A DNA stretch of 38,143 nt from a virus. The DNA lies in the IMG/VR virus record IMGVR_UViG_3300021197_000272, positions 1-38,143 of that record. The stretch is one strand, 5' to 3'. A program made the position numbers and the translations under genes. The notes beneath the pieces are model-generated. The model had not been told where the DNA came from and made no database searches. It saw only the letters and a list, made by a program, of their open reading frames with translations. Position 1 is the stretch's first letter. Every line of letters begins with the position of its first letter. Positions 32,010 to 38,143 of the stretch are shown piece after piece.

Positions 32010-33611
32010 ATGTATATAGCAACCCACCAGCCGTGCGACAAGTGCGGTGCATCGGATGCGTTGTGTGTTAATGAGGACGGTTCTACGTTCTGTCATTCGT
32101 GCAATACCTATGACAGAGCCGAGGCTGCACCAACAACACCGCCACCCACTACTATGAAAATAACAAAACCACTTCACTCCGACTCGGACAAGTTCCTTAG
32201 CGGAAGATACAGTGACATACCAGCACGTCACATCACCCTCGACACCTGTAAACACATGCGGTATCGCATTGGAGATTACAACGGACGTGCCTGTCACATT
32301 GCGGACTACTACGACGACGACCGAAAGCTCCAAGGCCAGAAGCTACGCTTCGAAGGTAAACAATTTATGATCCTTGGTGACATCTCGGATCGCTTCTATG
32401 GTCAACACCTACACCCGATGGGGGGAATGAAGCTTGTTGTTACTGAAGGGGAGGTCGATGCGTTGAGCGTCAGCCAGATGCAAGATAACAAATACGCTAC
32501 GGTTTCGTTACCTACAGGTGCAGCCAGTGCTGCCAAGGTATTCAAGCAGAACCTCAAGTGGCTCGACAAGTGGGACGAGGTGATACTTATGTTTGATGAG
32601 GATGAGCCGGGACGGAAAGCAGTAGAGGATGTTGTTGGTATCCTTCCAAGCGGTAAAGCTAAGGTCGCCCGGTTACCCTTAAAAGATGCCAACGAATGTC
32701 TTATAAACAAGCGCAGCCGGGATGTTATTCACGCTATCTTTCAAGCCAACGCATGGAGGCCAGATGCTATCATCTCTGGAACGGACATCCACGACCGCCT
32801 GACCAATCCGAAGAACACCGCAAGCATCCCGTATCCGTTCGACGGGCTGAATGAGATGACACGTGGTATTCGTAAGGGAGAGATTGTTACCTTCTGTGCC
32901 GGTTCTGGGATCGGAAAGTCACAGGTGTGTCGCATCATTGCTCACCACATCCTTACCACCACTGAACACAGCGTAGGTTACATAGCATTGGAGGAATCCA
33001 TTGAGCGCACAGCACTCGGCATCGTTGGTCTTGAGATGGGTAAGCTTCTGCACCTTGATCCCGAAGTTAACTATACCGACACCAACTTCGATGAAGCCTA
33101 TGTCAACACGGTCGGGTCAGGTCGCATGTGGCTTTATGATCACTGGGGTAGCCTTGATGCGGATCGTTTACTGTCGCACGTGATGCACATGGCGAAGGCG
33201 ATGGATGTCGAGTATGTTATTCTTGATCACATCAGCATTGTTGTCAGTGGTATGCAAGATGGAGACGAACGCCGGATGATTGATAATGTTATGACCAAGC
33301 TACGTGCTTTGGTTGAGGAGTGCGGCATTGCATTGATCCTGGTGTCACACCTTAAGCGTCCATCGGAAGGCCGAGGTCACGAAGAGGGTAACAAAACTTC
33401 TCTTGCTCACCTCCGTGGTTCCGCTGCGATTGCACAACTCTCTGACATGGTGATCGGCTTGGAGCGAAACCAGCAAGACACTGAGCATAAGCATGTTACA
33501 ACGGTTCGTGTGTTAAAGAATAGATTCTCAGGTGACACCGGAGTGGCCACTAACCTTGCATTTAATCCTGTTACCGGACGCATGAGTGAGTATACTTTTG
33601 AAGAGTTATGA
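32010..33611 (+). CDS. Primase-helicase, T7 gp4-like
   Basis: 533 residues from ATG 32010 (T7 gp4A is 566). The N-terminal zinc finger has Cys9, Cys12, Cys28 and Cys31 (PCDKCGASD...TFCHSCNTY). TOPRIM: LVVTEGEVDALSVSQ with Glu146, and LMFDEDEPGRKAVED. Helicase: Walker A CAGSGIGKSQ with Lys303, a DHISIVVSG Walker B-like segment, and RGSAAIAQLSD near the end. It unwinds the fork and primes lagging-strand synthesis. The frame is open upstream to 31920 across endonuclease I, but the zinc finger fixes this start. An in-frame ATG at 32154 could give a zinc-free short form. Confidence 0.95.
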   Translation: MYIATHQPCDKCGASDALCVNEDGSTFCHSCNTYDRAEAAPTTPPPTTMKITKPLHSDSDKFLSGRYSDIPARHITLDTCKHMRYRIGDYNGRACHIADYYDDDRKLQGQKLRFEGKQFMILGDISDRFYGQHLHPMGGMKLVVTEGEVDALSVSQMQDNKYATVSLPTGAASAAKVFKQNLKWLDKWDEVILMFDEDEPGRKAVEDVVGILPSGKAKVARLPLKDANECLINKRSRDVIHAIFQANAWRPDAIISGTDIHDRLTNPKNTASIPYPFDGLNEMTRGIRKGEIVTFCAGSGIGKSQVCRIIAHHILTTTEHSVGYIALEESIERTALGIVGLEMGKLLHLDPEVNYTDTNFDEAYVNTVGSGRMWLYDHWGSLDADRLLSHVMHMAKAMDVEYVILDHISIVVSGMQDGDERRMIDNVMTKLRALVEECGIALILVSHLKRPSEGRGHEEGNKTSLAHLRGSAAIAQLSDMVIGLERNQQDTEHKHVTTVRVLKNRFSGDTGVATNLAFNPVTGRMSEYTFEEL

Positions 33612-34210
33612 AAGTCTTGGTAGCGTGTGAGTTCTCGGGTGTTGTTAGGGACGCTTTCATTAAGCGTGGTCACGATGCGATTAGCTGTGACATACTTCCT
33701 AGTGAAGCTCCCGGCCCACACCACATGGGTGATGTTAGTGAATTGTTAAACCAAAGATTTGATTTGATGATCGCTCACCCGCCTTGCACCTACCTAACTA
33801 ACTCAGGAGTCAAGCACTTACATACTGACATTACTCGTTGGTTTAAATTGTTCGACGCTGCTGAGTTCTTTAAGAAGTTACTTAACGCTCCTAACATAAC
33901 TCACATTGCTGTTGAGAACCCTATCATGCACCGCTATGCTCGCGAGATCATCGGAAGTAAGCAGTCACAGATCGTGCAGCCGTGGATGTTTGGTCACACC
34001 GAAAGCAAGGCGACAGGTTTTTGGTTAAAAAATTTACCGCCACTTTTCGAAACGATGAATGTAAAGCAAGAGATGTTATCCCTCCCCAAGAATCAGACAC
34101 ACAAAGTTCACTATGCTTCACCCGGTAAAGATCGGTGGAAGAATAGGTCGGTCACTTGTCAAGGCATTGCGGATGCTATGGCTGAACAGTGGGGCGAGAT
34201 GTTAATTTAA
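33608..34210 (+). CDS. Putative DNA methyltransferase-like protein
   Basis: 200 residues, overlapping the helicase stop by ATGA. KVLVACEFSGVVRDAFIKRG with HDAISCDILPSE looks like a SAM-binding motif I, AHPPCTYLTNSG has a PPC motif with Cys60 and VENPIMH an ENP at Glu103, as in C5-cytosine methylases, but the protein is far shorter than a full C5 enzyme (usually over 300 residues) and I see no separate target-recognition domain. Similar short proteins are common in marine and soil phages, often annotated as DNA methylase. A DNA-modification role in the replication operon is likely but unproven. Confidence 0.7.
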   Translation: MKVLVACEFSGVVRDAFIKRGHDAISCDILPSEAPGPHHMGDVSELLNQRFDLMIAHPPCTYLTNSGVKHLHTDITRWFKLFDAAEFFKKLLNAPNITHIAVENPIMHRYAREIIGSKQSQIVQPWMFGHTESKATGFWLKNLPPLFETMNVKQEMLSLPKNQTHKVHYASPGKDRWKNRSVTCQGIADAMAEQWGEMLI

Positions 34211-34265
34211 TGGCTAGGTATCCTTACTCCCTCTTCCTTTGGACGAAGTAAAACAAACCATGACA

Positions 34266-34282
34266 GCCGGGAATAGACCGGC
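34266..34282 (+). promoter_or_regulatory. Small hairpin in the DNA polymerase leader
   Basis: GCCGG (34266-34270) and CCGGC (34278-34282) form a 5-base-pair stem with a 7-base loop GAATAGA, 24 bases before the polymerase ATG. There is no T-run, so it is not a terminator. It may be an RNA processing site or simply chance. The A/C-rich leader CATTAACAACAACTAAG follows it. Confidence 0.35.
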
Positions 34283-34306
34283 ACCCAACATTAACAACAA
34301 CTAAGA

Positions 34307-36151
34307 ATGAAAAAACATAAGATGCTCTACTTTGATATAGAGACCAACGCTATTGACTTCTGGCCTACCCTTGCTGGGTTAAAAGATCTCCACTGTATTT
34401 CTATCTACGACCCGGATGCACGTAAGATGCACTCGTTTAGTAGCAACGCTAACAACCTAGATGAAGGGGTGTCCATGTTGAACGCAAGCCATAACATCTG
34501 TGGTCACAACGCGATCAACTTTGATGCACCGGCCCTACGCAAGCTAGGCTATGAGATCACAGCACGGGTCGTGGACACCAAGGTCATGTCCCAAGTCATG
34601 CACCCGGATCTCTTTACGGAAGACTGTAGACGTGGCGAAGAGTTCCCGAAGAACCTTAGAGGACGCCACAGCTTGAAGGCGTGGGGTCTCCGCTTGGGTA
34701 ACGAAAAGGATGACCACGGTGCCACCGAAGACTGGACCCAGTGGAGTCAAGAGATGCAAGACTACTGCGAGCAGGATGTTAATGTGGTGGTGGACTTGTT
34801 CCTTCACTTTTTGTCCCAGAAACCATCCGCCGATATGTTATTTATCGAGCATGACTTTGCTGAGTTGATGACACAACAGGAGATGAACGGGTGGCCCTTT
34901 GACATAAAGAAAGCCAACGAGCTTGCCGAAGAACTTATGGCACGTCGGGCTGAACTCCGGGACGAACTACAAGACATGTTCCCGTCAACCACCGAGGAGA
35001 TGAAGACACCTAAAGGGTGGACCGTTGAGGTAGACGGTAAGACATACACGGCTGCAACCAAGGGTGGCCTTAAGCTAGTCCTCAAGGAAAACAAGTTGAA
35101 GCAAGTCCTAGCCGACAAGGCGGTCAAGACTGGTAACAAAACCAAGACCATTCCATTCAACCCTAACAGCCGGGACCAGATAGCAGAACGCCTTATGAAG
35201 ATGGGGTGGGAGCCAGAGGCTTACGAAGGAAAGCGACCTAAGATTGATGAGGCAGTCCTTAAGGAGATAGATAAACCCGAGGCTAAGTTGTTATTGGAGT
35301 ATCTGTTAATTAGTAAACGCCTAGGACAAGTGGCCGAGGGTCGCCAAGGTTGGTTAACACTAGTCAAGGACGGACGCATCCACGGTGAGGTCAATACAAA
35401 CGGCGCAGTCACCGGACGATGCACCCACAGCAAACCTAACGTGGCTCAAGTGCCAGCGTCGAGAGCAGTCTACGGTTCCCAGTGTCGCGATCTGTTCACA
35501 GCACCGGAGGGTAAAGTGTTAGTAGGTGCAGATGCCAGTGGCTTAGAACTCAGGTGCCTCGCTCACTACCTCTATCCTTATGACAACGGTGTGTATGGTA
35601 AGACAATTATTGAAGGAGACATTCACACAGCTAACCAACAGGCGGCAGGCTTACCTACACGTGACCACGCTAAGACTTTCATCTATGCTTTCCTTTACGG
35701 AGCCGGTGACCAGAAGATTGGTTCTATTGTAGGTGGAAGTAGACGAGAGGGTAAACGATTGAAGGCCGAGTTCATGCGTAAGACTCCGGCGATCAAGAAA
35801 CTACAACATGCTATTGAGCAAGCTCTCAAAGGTAAGCAGTGGCTAGGTGGTATTGATGGAAGACGACTCCCGGTTCGCTCGGCACACTCTGCTCTTAATT
35901 TGTTATTACAATCCAGCGGCGCTGTCCTGATGAAGAAGGCACTCATTGTATTTAACGAGTCGGCCTCTCACCCTTACGAACTCCACGGTAACATCCACGA
36001 TGAGGTCCAGTTCAGCTGCCTTGAGGAACACGCAGAGGAACTAGGTCAACTCTTCTGTGACTCACTAGCACGGGCTGGTAAGTTGTTAAGCTTCCGATGC
36101 CCACTCGATGGTGAGTATAGCATTGGTAAAACCTGGAAAGACACACACTAA
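34307..36151 (+). CDS. Family A DNA polymerase with 3'-5' exonuclease, T7 gp5-like
   Basis: 614 residues (T7 gp5 is 704). The exonuclease domain begins MLYFDIETNAIDFW with Asp10 and Glu12; QDYCEQDVNVVVDLF is a later exo motif. Polymerase motif A is VLVGADASGLELRCLAHYL with Asp near 409, motif B RDHAKTFIYAFLYGAGDQKI, and motif C NIHDEVQFSC with Asp near 565. The shorter length means the T7 thioredoxin-binding insertion is probably reduced or absent, so processivity may rest on another factor. Start: ATG 34307 after a TTAACAACAAC leader. Confidence 0.97.
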   Translation: MKKHKMLYFDIETNAIDFWPTLAGLKDLHCISIYDPDARKMHSFSSNANNLDEGVSMLNASHNICGHNAINFDAPALRKLGYEITARVVDTKVMSQVMHPDLFTEDCRRGEEFPKNLRGRHSLKAWGLRLGNEKDDHGATEDWTQWSQEMQDYCEQDVNVVVDLFLHFLSQKPSADMLFIEHDFAELMTQQEMNGWPFDIKKANELAEELMARRAELRDELQDMFPSTTEEMKTPKGWTVEVDGKTYTAATKGGLKLVLKENKLKQVLADKAVKTGNKTKTIPFNPNSRDQIAERLMKMGWEPEAYEGKRPKIDEAVLKEIDKPEAKLLLEYLLISKRLGQVAEGRQGWLTLVKDGRIHGEVNTNGAVTGRCTHSKPNVAQVPASRAVYGSQCRDLFTAPEGKVLVGADASGLELRCLAHYLYPYDNGVYGKTIIEGDIHTANQQAAGLPTRDHAKTFIYAFLYGAGDQKIGSIVGGSRREGKRLKAEFMRKTPAIKKLQHAIEQALKGKQWLGGIDGRRLPVRSAHSALNLLLQSSGAVLMKKALIVFNESASHPYELHGNIHDEVQFSCLEEHAEELGQLFCDSLARAGKLLSFRCPLDGEYSIGKTWKDTH

Positions 36152-36159
36152 AAAGACTT

Positions 36160-36906
36160 ATGAAAAAAATATACATAGACGGCGACATGCTTCTTTACCG
36201 TGCTGCCTTTGCAGCCGAGAAGGAGATCCGATGGGACGATGACATCTTCACAGTCCACTCTGACTTCAGTGACCTCAAGGATTCCTACATCATGGTGACT
36301 GATTGTATCTGTGAGATCCTTGACGCATACGAAGACAACGGTGATGAGATAACAATGGTGTTCTCGGATCGCTACACGTTCCGCCATGAGATCAACCTAC
36401 TTTACAAAGCCCACCGCCGGGACAAGCGATCACCCTTAGGCATCAATGACCTTCGTGAGTGGGCTTGTGATGAGTGGAAGTCTCTCCGGGTGGACCGCTT
36501 GGAAGCTGACGATGTCCTAGGTATCATTGGTAGCCGTGACCCCGATGGTTCGGTTATTGTTAGTGGCGACAAGGACTTCGCGACCGTCCCTTGCACTTGG
36601 TATAACTTCCTTAAGGATGACCTACGAAAGATAACAACAGAGGAAGCTGACTTCCAACACCTAGTGCAAACCCTTGCTGGTGACGCAACCGATGGATACT
36701 TTGGTGTCCCACGGGTGGGCCTAAAGACAGCCGAAAAGATCCTTAACAAAGATGGTGCCGAGTGGCAGACTGTTGTTAACACCTATGAGAAAGCTGGGAT
36801 GACCGAGGAGGATGCCCTACTCAATGCCCGGATGGCCTTCATCCTTAGGGATGGTTACTACAACAAAGAAACAAAGGAGATAAAGCTATGGACCCCAACA
36901 CAATAA
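36160..36906 (+). CDS. 5'-3' exonuclease (FEN family), T7 gp6-like
   Basis: 248 residues (T7 gp6 is 300). KKIYIDGDMLLYRAAFAAEK holds the first metal aspartates, VDRLEADDVLGIIGS and VIVSGDKDFATVPC the next acidic motifs, and LAGDATDGYFGVPRVGLKTA a helix-hairpin-helix that binds DNA. It removes RNA primers and degrades host DNA, and supports recombination at genome ends. It starts 8 bases after the polymerase stop. Confidence 0.94.
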   Translation: MKKIYIDGDMLLYRAAFAAEKEIRWDDDIFTVHSDFSDLKDSYIMVTDCICEILDAYEDNGDEITMVFSDRYTFRHEINLLYKAHRRDKRSPLGINDLREWACDEWKSLRVDRLEADDVLGIIGSRDPDGSVIVSGDKDFATVPCTWYNFLKDDLRKITTEEADFQHLVQTLAGDATDGYFGVPRVGLKTAEKILNKDGAEWQTVVNTYEKAGMTEEDALLNARMAFILRDGYYNKETKEIKLWTPTQ

Positions 36907-37199
36907 CAATCGAAGGCACCGCCGAGGAGCGCAAACAGATCCCATTGTATCGTGGGTTGATGTGTTATTTTCCCCATGCCTTGGTGGAAGTAGCCAAACA
37001 AAGTTACAAAGGTAACATCCAACACCACCCCGAAGATGAGATATGGTGGGACATGAGTAAGTCCAAGGATGAGCTTGATGCCTTGCTCCGACACATGCTT
37101 GAGGGGGAGTGGGCGGCTGTTGCTTGGCGTGCTTTAGCTCACCTTGAACGAAGTTGTATAGAGAATAAGGCCCATAGTAGGAAAGTTAAACATGAATGA
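36888..37199 (+). CDS. DUF5664-like putative dNTP diphosphohydrolase
   Basis: 103 residues, overlapping the exonuclease end by 19 bases. RGLMCYFPHALVEVAKQSYK followed by DELDALLRHMLEGEWAAVAW and RALAHLER gives the helical pattern of DUF5664 proteins, which include dATP/dGTP diphosphohydrolases (MazZ group) with acidic metal sites (here Glu, Asp-Glu-Leu-Asp and Glu of the Leu-Leu-Arg-His helix). The likely job is trimming nucleotide pools during replication. No PurZ-like gene is seen, so diaminopurine DNA is not supported. Confidence 0.65.
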   Translation: MDPNTITIEGTAEERKQIPLYRGLMCYFPHALVEVAKQSYKGNIQHHPEDEIWWDMSKSKDELDALLRHMLEGEWAAVAWRALAHLERSCIENKAHSRKVKHE

Positions 37200-37383
37200 T
37201 TACATTCCGAGCATACCAGATGACCTCATAAAGTTCTTGGACGAACGCGTGCCAAGCAAAGATTTCTCCCCTAGCGATTCGCTTCGGGAGATTGATTTTT
37301 ATAGTGGGAAGCGAGAACTTGTTAACTTTCTAAAGACCCTTCACGAAGACCAGTTAGAGAACCAATTCCTTACCCCCGAATAA
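37192..37383 (+). CDS. Small hypothetical protein
   Basis: 63 residues, acidic and helical: IPSIPDDLIKFLDERVPSKD, then YSGKRELVNFLKTLHEDQLE. Short proteins with an LIKFLDERFP-type start and a GKRELVxFL motif occur in many marine phages; the function is unknown. It starts inside the DUF5664-like gene (8-base overlap) and ends 3 bases before the next. Confidence 0.7.
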   Translation: MNDYIPSIPDDLIKFLDERVPSKDFSPSDSLREIDFYSGKRELVNFLKTLHEDQLENQFLTPE

Positions 37384-37386
37384 CCC

Positions 37387-37596
37387 ATGTGCATGTCTGT
37401 CAAGACCCCCAAGCCCCCGGAGCCACCCGCATCTCCACCACCCCCAACAGCCGTAGCTGAAACAGTTAAACAACCTGAGCAAGAGGCTCCGATGAAAAAG
37501 AAGAGGCGTGGTGCGGCATCCCTTGTGTTACGCAGGCCAACAATGGGTGGCTTAGGAACTAGCACTGGTGTTAACACTTCTACCTACCCTCAATAA
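37387..37596 (+). CDS. Proline-rich small phage protein
   Basis: 69 residues. It starts CMSVKTPKPPEPPASPPPPT, then a basic KKKRRGAASLVLRRPTMGGL. The form (proline-rich head, then R-G-x-x-S-L-x-L-R) is widespread near structural genes of podoviruses and roseophages; a head completion role is often assumed but not proved. It begins the structural block that leads to the tail module. Confidence 0.7.
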   Translation: MCMSVKTPKPPEPPASPPPPTAVAETVKQPEQEAPMKKKRRGAASLVLRRPTMGGLGTSTGVNTSTYPQ

Positions 37597-37611
37597 CCCA
37601 ACATCAGCATC

Positions 37612-37935
37612 ATGCCAAACTTTAGCACAGACATAACAATCGCCAACTCCAACCTAACTGGTGGTGCTGGTGCCTTTGATTCAACAACCACACCCGCAGT
37701 CAACACAGGGACCGGGACACCTAGTGGATTCTTTGTAGCCGGGACATTCGACGGAGCCACCGTCAGCCTTGAGCAAAAGATCGGGACCACTTGGGTAGCC
37801 CTTGGTGACGACACAACTCTTACTGGTAACGGTGGTGGATTGTTCACTACTCCCTTGTCAGACATCCGCGCAAATGTTACAGGTGCCGGTAGCTCCTTCA
37901 GTGTGAAGGTTGTTATCAAACCAATCTATCTATAG
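37612..37935 (+). CDS. Small beta-rich virion protein candidate
   Basis: 107 residues, rich in Gly, Thr, Ser and Ala: PNFSTDITIANSNLTGGAGA, FFVAGTFDGATVSLEQKIGT, TWVALGDDTTLTGNGGG and a closing KVVIKPIYL. An Ig-like or decoration-protein layout with very few charged residues is typical of head decoration or tail adaptor proteins. It lies directly upstream of the tail gene that leaves the window. Leader CTCAATAACCCAACATCAGC. Confidence 0.65.
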   Translation: MPNFSTDITIANSNLTGGAGAFDSTTTPAVNTGTGTPSGFFVAGTFDGATVSLEQKIGTTWVALGDDTTLTGNGGGLFTTPLSDIRANVTGAGSSFSVKVVIKPIYL

Positions 37936-37940
37936 AGAAT

Positions 37941-38143
37941 ATGTCGAAGAAGAAGGACAGCTTGAAACCTTGGCTGAGTAGACCTACCGTCAACAGGAGT
38001 GTTACGCTTCCGTTAACGAGGCCGCTTACGCAAAGGTTAAGTAACTTGAATGAGTTTCACCCCAACGAGCTTGATCCCTATCTTCTTTTTGACGCCCAGG
38101 ATTCCATGATTGGAACTCTGGAGAACCCAACGCTTGACCTAGA
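37941..38143 (+). CDS. N-terminal part of a tail-module protein, cut by window end
   Basis: The reading frame is open from ATG 37941 to the end, 67 residues: SKKKDSLKPWLSRPTVNRSV, TLPLTRPLTQRLSNLNEF and DPYLLFDAQDSMIGTLENPT. A short basic start followed by FDAQDSMIG resembles the beginning of lectin-like phage tail proteins in which a trimming or LamG domain follows. It may be the N-terminus of the protein whose C-terminus is at 1-387, with the middle missing. Confidence 0.6.
   Translation, partial: MSKKKDSLKPWLSRPTVNRSVTLPLTRPLTQRLSNLNEFHPNELDPYLLFDAQDSMIGTLENPTLDL

Noticed and set aside
36888-37199. Evidence for a diaminopurine (Z) genome
   Set aside because: Only a DUF5664-like protein is present; no PurZ, DatZ or DpoZ-type gene is visible in the window.

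Overview
This window is most of the genome of a tailed phage of the T7 supergroup (an Autographiviridae-like podovirus). It has a T7-type single-subunit RNA polymerase, a T7-type replication set (SSB, endonuclease I, primase-helicase, family A DNA polymerase, 5'-3' exonuclease) and the full T7 virion series (portal, scaffold, capsid, two tail tubular proteins, gp13/14/15/16-like ejection proteins, fibre, holin, small and large terminase). Every gene I can support lies on the + strand. A tyrosine recombinase just upstream of the RNA polymerase suggests a temperate or integration-capable lineage, as in marine T7-like cyanophages and pelagiphages. I cannot name the host. Almost no start codon has a Shine-Dalgarno sequence; A/C-rich TTAACAACAA-type leaders stand in its place, which fits a host lineage that uses SD poorly.

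Layout. 1-3839: end of a lectin-fold tail protein, a 922-residue adhesin with BspA/DUF285-like repeats, and two small genes. 3852-8439: portal, scaffold, small lysis-like and basic proteins including a nested lipoprotein, and the capsid, followed by a strong terminator (as after T7 gene 10). 8524-20905: tail tubular A and B, internal/ejection proteins (the gp16 equivalent is apparently split) and a T7 gp17-like fibre. 20912-23650: holin, small and large terminase, amidase endolysin. 23651-24703: a mostly non-coding, repeat-rich region with one small gene, the likely site of the genome ends and early promoters. 24704-28546: early and lysogeny genes: small unknown proteins, a SymE/AbrB-like protein, a zinc-ribbon protein, a GP88-like cysteine protein, a terminator, the integrase, a winged-helix regulator and two small proteins. 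28610-36906: RNA polymerase and replication genes, with a methyltransferase-like gene between helicase and polymerase. 36888-38143: a DUF5664-like nucleotide hydrolase, small conserved genes and the start of another tail gene, which leads back to the module at position 1 if the genome is circularly permuted. The two window ends do not join in frame, so some sequence is missing between them.

How the parts work together: by analogy with T7, host polymerase would transcribe the early block, the phage polymerase then drives replication and virion genes, and endonuclease I plus exonuclease recycle host DNA. Terminase would cut concatemers in the repeat region, and holin, amidase and a possible spanin lipoprotein release progeny. 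Integrase and the wHTH protein would give the alternative lysogenic route. No repressor of the CI type and no attP could be identified.
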